DNA of 64,000 bases from Cytophagales bacterium (GTDB lineage Bacteria > Bacteroidota > Bacteroidia > Cytophagales > Cytophagaceae): positions 1-64,000 of the forward strand of contig REBA01000016.1 of the NCBI GenBank assembly GCA_004294225.1. Direction: 5' to 3'. Below the pieces are notes generated by a model that searched no databases, was not told the DNA's origin, and saw nothing but the letters and a program-made list of their open reading frames with translations. Position 1 is the stretch's first letter. Each line of letters opens with the position of its first letter. The translations under genes were made by a program, and so were the position numbers. Shown in pieces: positions 1 to 8,749 of this stretch.

Positions 1-24
1 ATTATACAAAATAATTTTTTGTAT

Positions 25-32
25 TACATTTG
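25..32 (+). promoter_or_regulatory. Putative -7 box upstream of araB fragment
   Basis: TACATTTG matches the Bacteroidota -7 consensus TAnnTTTG and lies 10 bases before the first ATG of the araB fragment (22 before the second). It suggests that the 5' end of that gene is intact. Pattern match only. Confidence 0.45.
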
Positions 33-42
33 GCTATAAGAA

Positions 43-345
43 ATGATAGTAACGATGCCACAATATGTAATAGGGGTTGATTATGGTACAGATTCGGTAA
101 GGGCACTTTTGGTAGACACTCGTGGAACTGAGATTTCATCTTGTGTCCATTACTACGAGCGGTGGAAAAAAGGGATGTATTGTGATCCTGCCAATTCGCA
201 ATTCCGTCAGCATCCGCTGGATTATCTTGAAGGTTTGGAAAATGCAATTAAAGGAGCATTGAAAAATCAAAGCCAAGAAGTTATTCAAAATATAATCGGC
301 ATTTCTGAACCATTTGTATCCAGAAGAGTCTATTATGGTTTGTAA
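43..345 (+). pseudogene. araB: Ribulokinase N-terminal fragment (araB)
   Basis: Residues 7 to about 88 read as the start of an FGGY-family L-ribulokinase, which phosphorylates L-ribulose in arabinose catabolism. Visible family signatures are the phosphate-binding stretch GVDYGTDSVRA, the segment RWKKGMYCDPANSQFR and an NIIGIS strand, where intact enzymes continue with a D-(S/T)TGSTP-like segment. Here the similarity stops at about base 305; the last dozen residues are antisense of the neighbouring minus-strand gene. Intact ribulokinases are about 550 residues, so more than 80 percent is missing. The start may be the ATG at 43 or at 55. No other arabinose gene is in the window. Either a genomic deletion or rearrangement, or an assembly chimera, made the junction. 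Confidence 0.75.
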
Positions 346-1926
346 TGCACTAATATTAGTAAATTGATTGTTACGTGTCCATTTACCATTTTTTAAGGTG
401 TTTATAGGTTCTGTAATGTTGCCACCTGGAGCCTTTTCAGAGATAGCCCATAGTTTAGAATCTTCTATGGCTAAAGAAGCAACTCTTATTCCTCCTCTAG
501 CTCCGGGATTAAAGGAGTTTTGAAGTGTACTGTTTTCAGGATAATAAAGAAAATAACTTGAATCTCTTGGATTAAGGCTAGCTAAACCCCAACCATAAGT
601 AGCAAAATAGTAATAATCTTTTGCAGGGTCATAAGTTACATCTACGATATCTAATAAACCTACTTCTATTGTTGTATCTTTTTGACCTTCTGTCTTATAG
701 TTATGATTAATTATGATTTGTTCTGAATTATACCAAATTCCGTCTTTAAAAATATAATACCCTTTTCTAATATCTCTTTGACCTAAACTAGAGCTGTATC
801 CCCCTGCTAATACAATCAACTCGTCTTTATAGGAATTATAAAAAGACTTAAAGGCTAAATTACTGTATGGGCTAGAAAATTTAATAAGTTGAGATTTTCT
901 TTGTTGTTCTAACTGAGAAAGATCTCCGCTAATCTTATATAGACCAGTAGAAGTGGCTACCCAAAGTGTATTATTGTTTTCTAAGATAGCATTTTGTAAT
1001 TCGCCTCTGTTGTCAGAATTGATTAATGTTTGAAAGTTTTTACCATCAAATGCAGCAAAAATAGTAGATGATGAAACTAATAATAGTTTATCATCAGAGA
1101 CTAAAAAATTATAAATATAACCGACACCTTTTAAGTCGGCAATTTGTTCCCACCGATTTGAATTTAATGTGTAAACCCCATCTCTGCTTGCACTTAAGTA
1201 AATATTGTTGTTATAAGAAACAAGATGTAATGATTCGTTTTTTAAGTCGATAGGTAGATTTTTTATTTCTTCCCAATTATTTACATCCATGAGGTTAGTT
1301 TGAGGGTTATATGCAGCTTTAAAAAGACCCTTTTCTGATAAAGCAAATAGAGTGTCTTTTTGTATCGTAGTGCTTTTAAATATATTGCTCCCTTGTTGAT
1401 TTGTTATTGAGGATATAGTTTCAGTAATTTCAAATTTGAGTAGGTTAATGATAATAATTCCAAAATCATAGCTGATAAAGCAAACGTTTTTGTGAAAATA
1501 TAGATGATTGGCACTTTTTAAACCTGTAATCTCTTTGTCTTTTATTGCAGTCAATTTGTTAACTCTGCCATCGGAACTTATAAAGTCAATCAATCCATTC
1601 TGATAAGCTACAACAAGTGTATTGTTTGATTTAGAATAACCAATCTGAGAGATTCCGAATTCATTTAACCCATTTTCTTTTCCATATTTCACTATCTCAC
1701 CATCTTTATCAACTGAAAACATAGTTCCAATATTGGAATCAAACGACTTATCAGAAGGGGAAGCATATATTTTGTTTCCATCAAATGCCATCAATGCAAG
1801 ATTTCTGAAGCTAGAGTGTGTTCTCCATTGACCAATAGCAATATTTCCTGTTTGAGCTTTGGAATGGAATTGAAAAAAAAGCAAGAATAATACATAGATT
1901 AATTGAAGGCATTTAGATTTTATCAT
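136..1926 (-). CDS. PorZ-like T9SS propeller protein, 3'-truncated
   Basis: The protein starts with a signal peptide (about residues 1-25, ending near KAQ) followed by GQWRTHSS and repeated short beta-propeller blades, as in the T9SS surface protein PorZ and two-component-regulator-type propellers. PorZ takes part in attaching secreted cargo to anionic lipopolysaccharide at the outer membrane. Similarity runs to about residue 543 (base 295-306); the last roughly 50 residues are the antisense of the araB fragment and are not authentic. PorZ proteins are normally over 700 residues and end in another domain plus a sorting domain, both missing here. The start ATG at 1926 fits the signal peptide. 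Family assignment is from order and motifs; function in this organism is inferred. Confidence 0.65.
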   Translation of the reverse strand: MIKSKCLQLIYVLFLLFFQFHSKAQTGNIAIGQWRTHSSFRNLALMAFDGNKIYASPSDKSFDSNIGTMFSVDKDGEIVKYGKENGLNEFGISQIGYSKSNNTLVVAYQNGLIDFISSDGRVNKLTAIKDKEITGLKSANHLYFHKNVCFISYDFGIIIINLLKFEITETISSITNQQGSNIFKSTTIQKDTLFALSEKGLFKAAYNPQTNLMDVNNWEEIKNLPIDLKNESLHLVSYNNNIYLSASRDGVYTLNSNRWEQIADLKGVGYIYNFLVSDDKLLLVSSSTIFAAFDGKNFQTLINSDNRGELQNAILENNNTLWVATSTGLYKISGDLSQLEQQRKSQLIKFSSPYSNLAFKSFYNSYKDELIVLAGGYSSSLGQRDIRKGYYIFKDGIWYNSEQIIINHNYKTEGQKDTTIEVGLLDIVDVTYDPAKDYYYFATYGWGLASLNPRDSSYFLYYPENSTLQNSFNPGARGGIRVASLAIEDSKLWAISEKAPGGNITEPINTLKNGKWTRNNQFTNISALQTIIDSSGYKWFRNADYILNNFLALIFQCSFNCIFQTFKIIQRMLTELRIGRITIHPFFPPLVVMDTR

Positions 1927-1980
1927 AAAGAAATTTTTTATTCAGGATTTTATAACTCTAATTTATGCTGAAATATTGTG

Positions 1981-1988
1981 TATTTTTG
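1981..1988 (+). promoter_or_regulatory. Putative -7 box for the gene at 2014
   Basis: TATTTTTG matches TAnnTTTG and lies 25 bases before the ATG at 2014, in the short divergent region between the porZ-like gene and this gene. No convincing -33 element was seen. Confidence 0.4.
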
Positions 1989-2013
1989 TGTTATTTGAAA
2001 AACAATATTGAAA

Positions 2014-3195
2014 ATGTATAGAAGCATAAGCTCTATTCCTATGACATCGAAGTTAAATATAAATAAGATTGAATCATACAGCCAAGCTTTTGCAGAGAAG
2101 GTGTGTAATGAGGTTTTTTCGGATAAAAAATCGCTTACTGGCTCTGAGTTGCTTAAGCTCACCAAGATAGAACAGATTAACTATTTTATCCTAAAAAACC
2201 TTTTTGATAAGTGGACCGATGAACAACAAAGATTAAGAAGTCCGTACTTCAATTATGAAAGTGATGCAGTAAAGCAAGCCCTTATAGACTTAGCCAATAA
2301 GTTGTCAAATAATATTTTGATAGAAAGGGCTTTTTTCAAACCATTATTTGTTAAAGCCATATCAGAATCCTTGCAATGGACTTTATCTCCACAAAGTTTC
2401 TTAGAATCCCAATTTAATAATGACCTCATTACTGATTTATTGTCTTTAAAAAATGCTTCAAAGTATTTTAAAATAAATCGTGTCATAATTGATCGATTGA
2501 TTTTACTATTAGAGCAAGAGGGTATGATCAAACCCAATAAAGGATCATTTTTTGAGAAAATCAATGAAGCAGTAGAACAAACCAATCATTCGCATTCCGA
2601 GCCAACATATTGGCTTGAGCAGTTCGGTCAAGTGCTTAGTTTCGAGCTAGATGATTTAATATCTTCTATTCAGCAAATAAATACTGAGAAAGAAGCAGAA
2701 AAGCTTGTTGAAGTCCAAGAAGCAGCAAAACTAAATAATAATCAAATAAATACCAAACCTGAAATTCCTTTCGTTTTTGAGGAAGTCGATAAAATTCCAG
2801 TTAGAACTGTTTTGCCTCCAGAATCTTTAGAACCTCTAGAGAATAGTAATTCTAGCAAGATATTGAATGATCAGTTTGCCAAGAATAATAGGACTTTGAA
2901 TGAAATGCTGAATCAATATCAGAATCATGCATCGGTAAATGAGCAAATGGCAAGAACTAAAATCCATGACCTTCGCTCAGCTATTTCTCTCAATAAAAGA
3001 TTTCAAATCATTAATGAACTATTCAAAGGCAATACTGGCGAATATTTATTTGCCATAGAAGATATAGAAAATTCTGTTTCGCAGGCTGATGCTTTTCAAA
3101 TTCTACAAGAAAAATTCGCTCATAAATATAATTGGACTTTTGAAGATGACCTACTCAAAGAATTCTTGCAATTAATAGAGCGAAGATTTTTGTAA
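2014..3195 (+). CDS. Conserved Bacteroidota protein of unknown function
   Basis: A protein of about 393 residues without signal peptide or membrane segment, so probably cytoplasmic. It has an alpha-helical N-terminal half (about 1-220), a polar, Glu/Asn/Gln-rich linker (about 220-290) and a C-terminal part with SLNKRFQIINELFKG and a Trp-containing helix near the end. I recall this C-terminal pattern (an initial SxNKxFxxINELF-like segment) from conserved uncharacterised Bacteroidota proteins, but no function is known to me. Starts at TTG 2008, ATG 2014 or ATG 2041 are possible; 2014 is preferred. It ends 2 bases from the convergent chrA stop. No function is proposed. Confidence 0.6.
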   Translation: MYRSISSIPMTSKLNINKIESYSQAFAEKVCNEVFSDKKSLTGSELLKLTKIEQINYFILKNLFDKWTDEQQRLRSPYFNYESDAVKQALIDLANKLSNNILIERAFFKPLFVKAISESLQWTLSPQSFLESQFNNDLITDLLSLKNASKYFKINRVIIDRLILLLEQEGMIKPNKGSFFEKINEAVEQTNHSHSEPTYWLEQFGQVLSFELDDLISSIQQINTEKEAEKLVEVQEAAKLNNNQINTKPEIPFVFEEVDKIPVRTVLPPESLEPLENSNSSKILNDQFAKNNRTLNEMLNQYQNHASVNEQMARTKIHDLRSAISLNKRFQIINELFKGNTGEYLFAIEDIENSVSQADAFQILQEKFAHKYNWTFEDDLLKEFLQLIERRFL

Positions 3196-3197
3196 TT

Positions 3198-4397
3198 TTA
3201 TAAATAAATACCTCCTAAAAATCCTGTTATAATTATTAGTGCGGGTGGTGTTTTTGTAAAGTTCAGTAGTAAAAAAGTGGCCAATACCAGCCCAAGGCTG
3301 ACAAGGTTAATTTCAATTGAACTTGATAAGATAAAAATAGTTGAAATCAGAATTCCAGCACTACCTGCATTTATGCCCAATAAAGCCGCTTTCATTACAG
3401 CATTGTTTTTAACTTTTCCCCAAAATCTAATCACAAAAAAGATGAGTATTGTTCCAGGAAGAAATATCCCAATAGCACCTATTACACCTCCAATTATTTG
3501 TCCGCTAATACCATATTCACGCATGGCAAGAGCTCCTATATAACTGCTAAATGAAAATAAGGGACCTGGCAAGATTTGTAAAAGTGCATATCCAGATAAA
3601 AATTCTTCAGGACTCAAATATCCTTTAAATTCTACAAATTGTTTATGAAGAACAGCAATGAGTGATTGCCCCCCACCAAAAACCAAACTTCCATTTCTAT
3701 AAAAATTTTCAAATAATCGAATACCTAAGTTGATTGGCAATGCTTTGGGTAAGCCCATTGTGATGTAGCCCAACAATCCTGAACCTAGAGCTATTATTAA
3801 AAATAGTATTAGATTAGCCCATTCAATCTTTATAGGTGAGCTAGGGGCAATATTTTCTTCTTTCTTATATTCCAAACCAGCAATAGCTCCACAAAGTAAA
3901 AGTGCAATAGGGAAAATTGCTGGTGATTTAATAAAGTAACTTAAAAAAATACTTAATAAACAAAGAAAAATACTTAGCTTATTTTTTAAAACCATACTAG
4001 AGATTTTATAGGCAGAATACACTACAAACCCAATCGCAATTGGAGCTATAAATTTTGTAAAACTAAGGTTGATGTTTTGGAAATGAAAGAAAGACATTAG
4101 GATTCCTGCTAAAGTCATCATTATAGTTGCAGGAAGAATCCAGACCAACAAAGTTAGAAATGCTAGCTTGGGTCCGCCTAGTCTAAAACCAATGGCTGTT
4201 ATTGTTTGGGTAGAAGCAGGACCAGGAAGTATCTGACAAAAGGAATATAGGTTTACCAATTCTTTCTCATCTAGGTATCCTCTCTTCGTTACAAGAACAT
4301 TAAAATACATTGACAAATGTGCTTGTGGACCCCCAAAGCCTGTACAAGCCATTAAGAGGACATCTTTAAGAAATATTAAATGTCTTTTTTTAATCAT
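3198..4397 (-). CDS. chrA: Chromate transporter family protein ChrA
   Basis: A 399-residue polytopic membrane protein of the CHR family, long-chain form made of two homologous halves. The first half shows TGFGGPQAHLS (about residues 19-29) and ILPGPASTQT; the second repeats the pattern with VFGGGQSLIAVL and ILPGPLFSFSSYIG. About ten to twelve hydrophobic segments are visible. Known members export chromate with proton or sulfate coupling, but many homologues are untested, so the substrate is inferred from family only. The gene is divergent from ung across 139 bases that contain a 10-bp dyad, and converges on the unknown gene upstream with a 2-base gap. Confidence 0.9.
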   Translation of the reverse strand: MIKKRHLIFLKDVLLMACTGFGGPQAHLSMYFNVLVTKRGYLDEKELVNLYSFCQILPGPASTQTITAIGFRLGGPKLAFLTLLVWILPATIMMTLAGILMSFFHFQNINLSFTKFIAPIAIGFVVYSAYKISSMVLKNKLSIFLCLLSIFLSYFIKSPAIFPIALLLCGAIAGLEYKKEENIAPSSPIKIEWANLILFLIIALGSGLLGYITMGLPKALPINLGIRLFENFYRNGSLVFGGGQSLIAVLHKQFVEFKGYLSPEEFLSGYALLQILPGPLFSFSSYIGALAMREYGISGQIIGGVIGAIGIFLPGTILIFFVIRFWGKVKNNAVMKAALLGINAGSAGILISTIFILSSSIEINLVSLGLVLATFLLLNFTKTPPALIIITGFLGGIYL

Positions 4398-4449
4398 TAA
4401 TTAGTCTGCAATTTTTCTTCTAAAAAAATTAAGTTAAAATTATAAAAAG

Positions 4450-4474
4450 AAACTAAGAAAAATATTCTTAGTTT
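4450..4474. promoter_or_regulatory. Dyad in the chrA-ung divergent region
   Basis: Arms AAACTAAGAA (4450-4459) and TTCTTAGTTT (4465-4474) are perfect inverted repeats with a 5-base loop. Placement between divergent genes would suit an operator or a leader hairpin. No regulator gene is adjacent, so the role is unknown. Confidence 0.3.
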
Positions 4475-4536
4475 TAATTATAAACATTGGTTGTAAATTT
4501 CTTTAAGTAAGTACTTTATATTTTATCGCTTTTTCT

Positions 4537-5205
4537 ATGATTGATAATTTATCTAATGATTGGAATGGCTATTTGAAACCAGAAGCGAATAAGTCATATT
4601 TTAAACAACTTGAATATTTTATTCAGCTTGAGCGACAAATGTCAAATATATTTCCATCTTCTGGTTTGGTTTTTAATGCATTGCAATTATGTTCTTTTGC
4701 TAATACAAAGATAGTGATTATTGGTCAAGACCCTTACCATGGTCTAGGGCAGGCCAATGGCTTAGCTTTTTCTGTGAATGAAGGAGTAAAACTTCCTCCA
4801 TCATTGAAAAATATTTTTAAAGAATTAAATGCTGATTTAGGTATTCGTATTTCAAATTCTGGAAATCTTCAATCTTGGGCAAACCAAGGTGTTTTACTTA
4901 TAAATTCAATTCTCACGGTTAAAGAAAATACCCCTAGTTCTCATAAAGATAGGGGATGGGAGCAATTTACAGATACTTTAATATCCCTGCTTTCTGATCA
5001 GAAGAATCATTTGGTATTTATGCTCTGGGGAGCATATGCCCAAGAGAAGGGTAAAATAATAGACAGTCAAAAACATCTTGTTCTGATGGCTCCTCATCCA
5101 TCACCATTTTCAGCACATAAAGGTTTTTTGGGTTGTAAACATTTTAGCAAAGCCAACCAATATTTATTAAAGAATAATTTATCAGAGATTATATGGAATG
5201 TATAA
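4537..5205 (+). CDS. ung: Uracil-DNA glycosylase
   Basis: Family 1 uracil-DNA glycosylase, which removes uracil from DNA at the first step of base excision repair. The water-activating motif GQDPYHG is at residues 63-69 (catalytic Asp65), and the DNA-intercalation motif HPSPFSAH begins at His187. The middle contains a LLNSILTV-like segment (here LLINSILTV) for uracil recognition. Length 222 matches the family. The ATG start at 4537 leaves a normal N terminus. It is transcribed away from chrA, followed by about 200 bases without a gene before nuoM, so it is probably monocistronic. Confidence 0.97.
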   Translation: MIDNLSNDWNGYLKPEANKSYFKQLEYFIQLERQMSNIFPSSGLVFNALQLCSFANTKIVIIGQDPYHGLGQANGLAFSVNEGVKLPPSLKNIFKELNADLGIRISNSGNLQSWANQGVLLINSILTVKENTPSSHKDRGWEQFTDTLISLLSDQKNHLVFMLWGAYAQEKGKIIDSQKHLVLMAPHPSPFSAHKGFLGCKHFSKANQYLLKNNLSEIIWNV

Positions 5206-5411
5206 TTAATGTTTTTTTCTTAAGAAAAGTTTTAATTTGTTAAAAGTTTTTGTTAATCAATGGATTATTGATAAGAGGTTATAAGGAATGATTTGTAGTG
5301 AGTTCTGATTTGATAGGTCTATGTTGTTTTTAATATCAATCATAATTTTTGGATATTAAGCTTGGAAGTCCAATCTTTGTTGTTAAGTTTTTGTATTATG
5401 AATATTCAATA

Positions 5412-7139
5412 ATGACTTCTTTTTTATTATCTATATTGATTTTTTTGCCATGTATCATTGGCGGAATTCTTTTGTTTGTAAGTAAAGAAAAACATCATAT
5501 TTTAAAATCTGGACTCATTGTATCGGGTATTTTGCAAACGATTTTATCAGGGTTTATTTACTTTAATTTTCATTCAAAACCAATCTCTAATTTTGCGTTT
5601 TGGGGCATTGAAAGGTTTCAGTTCATCGAGAAGCAAGATTGGATAAATCTTCACTTAGGAAATCTTGGTCATATTTCAATAGATTATTTTTTAGGTGTAG
5701 ATGGCTTGAATGTTAGTTTGGTTTTTTTGGCTTCCTTTATTGTTTTAATTGGTGCTATTTCTTCTTGGAGTATTGAGAAGAATGTTAAAGCATATGTGTT
5801 ATTGTATCTATTGTTAAGTTCTTCAATTCTTGGTTGTTTTCTGGCTTTAGATTTCTTTTTATTTTATTTGTTTTTTGAGTTTATGTTATTGCCTATGTAT
5901 TTTTTAATAGGCTTATGGGGTGGGGCTAGAAGTGCGTATGCGTCTATAAAGTTTTTTTTATATACTTTACTTGGTTCGTTATTCATATTGGTAGTTATTA
6001 TCGTTTTAGGTGCTTCTGTTATTGAACCATTAGAAACAGGAAGAAATTTGGGCTTGGTAGGCACGGATATTCAAATTATTGATAAAGTTCAATTGATGCT
6101 CAACCAAAATTTGATAGATTCAAAGTATTTGGTGCATAGTTTTAGTCTTATAGATATGTCTAATATAAATAATATTATTCCAGAGTCATTATTAACTATT
6201 ATAGACAGTAAATTATTACTAGGATACCCAGCGAGAAGCTTAGCTTTTATTGCATTAATGATAGGTTTTATGATAAAGTTACCTGTCGTTCCTTTTCATA
6301 CTTGGCTACCAGATGCACACGTAGAAGCCCCAACTCCAGTATCTGTTGTCTTGGCAGGAATATTATTAAAAATAGGAGGGTATGGAATATTAAGAACTGC
6401 TTATGCTATTTTTCCTGATGGAGCTATTCAATTTGCATGGTGGATAGGCATATTAGGAATTATTAGTATTATTTATGCTGCTTTTAATGCTTTAGCAATG
6501 AGTGACATTAAAAAAATGGTAGCTTATTCTTCCGTGTCCCACATGGGTTTTGTGCTTCTTGGTATTGCCTCTATAACTTCTGAAGGTATTAATGGAAGCA
6601 TTTTTCAAATGCTTAGTCATGGAATTATTGCAGCACTATTATTTTTGATTTGTGGTGTACTTTATGAACGAACACATGATAGAACCATTGATTATTATAA
6701 GGGCTTAGCGAATAAAATGCCCGTATATACAGCTGTTGTAACTGTTGCTTTTTTTGCTTCGCTTGGTTTGCCTGGTTTCTCAGGATTTATAGGAGAACTA
6801 TTTGTGCTCTTGGGGGCATTTTCTTCAGCTTCGGGTAATCAGCTTTTGCCTCAATGGATTGCAGTAGTTGCTACTCTTGGAATTTTAATTGGTGCTACAT
6901 ATTATTTATGGACTTTACAGAAAATGTTTTTTGGTAAGTTTTCAATAAGTGCTCAGCTAAATCTTAATCCATTGCTTAATGATTTAACAAGAAGAGAAAA
7001 GATAATGCTTTTCCCACTGGTATTGATTACTTTGATTTTAGGTTTGTTCCCTAGTGTTATATTTGATTATACCTCTACTGATATTTCTGATTTTTCTAAC
7101 TTTGTACTTCATACAGGAAGTCAAATAGTCAAAAAATAA
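5412..7139 (+). CDS. nuoM: NADH-quinone oxidoreductase subunit M
   Basis: Proton-pumping antiporter-like subunit of respiratory complex I, an integral membrane protein with about 14 hydrophobic segments. The frame is open from a TTG at 5349, but the ATG at 5412 places the first membrane helix (MTSFLLSILIFLPCIIGG) at the N terminus as in other NuoM proteins, giving 575 residues. Key features are FFEFMLLPMYFLIGLWGG with the conserved Glu of helix 5, KLPVVPFHTWLPDAHVEAPT, and the Lys-containing segment AMSDIKKMVAYSS followed by SHMGF. Nine bases separate its stop from nuoN. nuoL and the other complex I genes are not beside it, which is unusual. Confidence 0.95.
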   Translation: MTSFLLSILIFLPCIIGGILLFVSKEKHHILKSGLIVSGILQTILSGFIYFNFHSKPISNFAFWGIERFQFIEKQDWINLHLGNLGHISIDYFLGVDGLNVSLVFLASFIVLIGAISSWSIEKNVKAYVLLYLLLSSSILGCFLALDFFLFYLFFEFMLLPMYFLIGLWGGARSAYASIKFFLYTLLGSLFILVVIIVLGASVIEPLETGRNLGLVGTDIQIIDKVQLMLNQNLIDSKYLVHSFSLIDMSNINNIIPESLLTIIDSKLLLGYPARSLAFIALMIGFMIKLPVVPFHTWLPDAHVEAPTPVSVVLAGILLKIGGYGILRTAYAIFPDGAIQFAWWIGILGIISIIYAAFNALAMSDIKKMVAYSSVSHMGFVLLGIASITSEGINGSIFQMLSHGIIAALLFLICGVLYERTHDRTIDYYKGLANKMPVYTAVVTVAFFASLGLPGFSGFIGELFVLLGAFSSASGNQLLPQWIAVVATLGILIGATYYLWTLQKMFFGKFSISAQLNLNPLLNDLTRREKIMLFPLVLITLILGLFPSVIFDYTSTDISDFSNFVLHTGSQIVKK

Positions 7140-7148
7140 TTCTATTAA

Positions 7149-8642
7149 TTGTCTTACTCTGATTACATATCTTCATTTCCACTAGAAAGTATAGCTTATA
7201 GCTTGAAGTTTTTTCTAACAGAAATTACTCTGTCAATTGGCTTTGTTTTATTGATTCTTTCAGATTTGTTTTTATCAGCGTCTAATAAAAAATGGCTTTG
7301 GTGGCAAGCTATGTTTGGGTTTGTGATTGTGCTAATATTAACGATTTCTGAACATCCACCTATCAACCAAGCTTTGTTTTTTGGTCAGATAGTTTACAGA
7401 GCTTCTACTCAATTTTTCCAACTGTTTTTTATTATTCCAATAATTACAGTTCTCATTTACCAATACTTTAGAGGCATAAGCACATACACTTATACCACTA
7501 AAGGCGAATATTATTCATTCCTTTTTGCTTTGCTATTAGGGCTTAACCTAATGCTTAAGTCGAATAACTTTATCATGCTATTTTTAAGCATTGAAATGGT
7601 TTCTATCATCTCCTATTTATTAGTAGCTATAGAGCAAAAAAGGAAAAACTTAGAGTCGAGTATTAAATATCTTATTTTTGGAGCAGTATCTAGTTCAATA
7701 ATGTTATATGGCATCTCTTGGTACTATGGTTTGACTGGTACATTCCAGTTTCAGAGCTTACCAATGATTCATTTAGGGGTAATGTCAATTGTCGTATTCT
7801 TTATAGTTGCTGGGGCTTTATTTAAGTTATCCATATTCCCATTTCATACTTGGGTACCTGACGTGTACGAAGGAACATCATCACCTATACTGGCATTGTT
7901 ATCATTATTACCTAAAGTAGCAGGAATTACTATTTTTTGTACAATCCTTTCTCATCTTGTACCAAACAATATATTGAATAGCTCTGAATGGATTTGGAAA
8001 GGCTTATTATTAATGGTATCGTTAAGTATTTTGATAGGAAATTTTTCGGCACTCTTACAAGAAAACACCAAAAGAATGTTGGCTTATTCTTCTATTGCTC
8101 ATGCAGGATTTTTATTGATTGCTATTCTTACACCTCAAGTTGTAATTGGAGAAATTTTGATGGTTTATTTGGTGGCTTATTTCTTTGCAAATACTGCTAT
8201 CTTTCTAATTGTAGATTCATTGGATACGGGTCATGATGGTATAAAGTTTGAAGCTTATAAAGGCTTAGGCTTGAAGAAACCTTTGTTGGGAATTTTAATA
8301 ACTATTGTATTACTTTCCCTTTCTGGCTTACCACCCACCATAGGTTTTAGTGCAAAGTTTTTGGTTTTTGCTCAATTGTATAAAAGTTATCAACAAACAG
8401 CAGATATTTTCTTACTCTGGATGTTGATATTTATAGTTTTAAATACATTAATTTCCTTATTTTATTATCTTAAAATACCTTATTATCTCTTTTTCAAGAA
8501 TATTGAAAACAAACAAACAACTGAACAGCTTAACCTAAATTATTGGTTTTTTTCTATTCTTATTTTCCCCTTGATTTTACTTTTTTTTATGCCTCAAATA
8601 TTGGTTAATTTGATTAACTTTATTCAACAAGTGAAGTTATAA
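7149..8642 (+). CDS. nuoN: NADH-quinone oxidoreductase subunit N
   Basis: Antiporter-like membrane subunit of complex I, 497 residues with about 14 membrane segments. Signatures include the helix with FLSIEMVSIISYLLVA (conserved Glu), FKLSIFPFHTWVPDVYEG, and NTKRMLAYSSIAHAGF. An in-frame stop (7146-7148) directly precedes the TTG at 7149, and the first ATG comes only after about 54 codons, inside helix 2. TTG at 7149 is therefore the likely start, possibly translationally coupled to nuoM. The gene lies 9 bases after nuoM and is followed by a weak terminator-like dyad. Confidence 0.94.
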   Translation: MSYSDYISSFPLESIAYSLKFFLTEITLSIGFVLLILSDLFLSASNKKWLWWQAMFGFVIVLILTISEHPPINQALFFGQIVYRASTQFFQLFFIIPIITVLIYQYFRGISTYTYTTKGEYYSFLFALLLGLNLMLKSNNFIMLFLSIEMVSIISYLLVAIEQKRKNLESSIKYLIFGAVSSSIMLYGISWYYGLTGTFQFQSLPMIHLGVMSIVVFFIVAGALFKLSIFPFHTWVPDVYEGTSSPILALLSLLPKVAGITIFCTILSHLVPNNILNSSEWIWKGLLLMVSLSILIGNFSALLQENTKRMLAYSSIAHAGFLLIAILTPQVVIGEILMVYLVAYFFANTAIFLIVDSLDTGHDGIKFEAYKGLGLKKPLLGILITIVLLSLSGLPPTIGFSAKFLVFAQLYKSYQQTADIFLLWMLIFIVLNTLISLFYYLKIPYYLFFKNIENKQTTEQLNLNYWFFSILIFPLILLFFMPQILVNLINFIQQVKL

Positions 8643-8691
8643 GCTCAATAAATGATGCCATCTATTTGTTTACAAACGTCTCGCGTAAATT

Positions 8692-8716
8692 CAGAAATTA
8701 ATTTCTGCTTTTTATT
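8692..8716 (+). terminator. Possible terminator after nuoN
   Basis: CAGAAATT/AATTTCTG (8692-8707) forms a short dyad followed by CTTTTTATT. The stem is AT-rich and weak. It lies between nuoN and purF. Confidence 0.4.
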
Positions 8717-8749
8717 CCTAAATATTAAACTCTTTATATTCTATAATCT

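Noticed and set aside
5864-6064. Minus-strand open frame inside nuoM
   Set aside because: Shadow of the nuoM coding sequence in another frame; no family signature.
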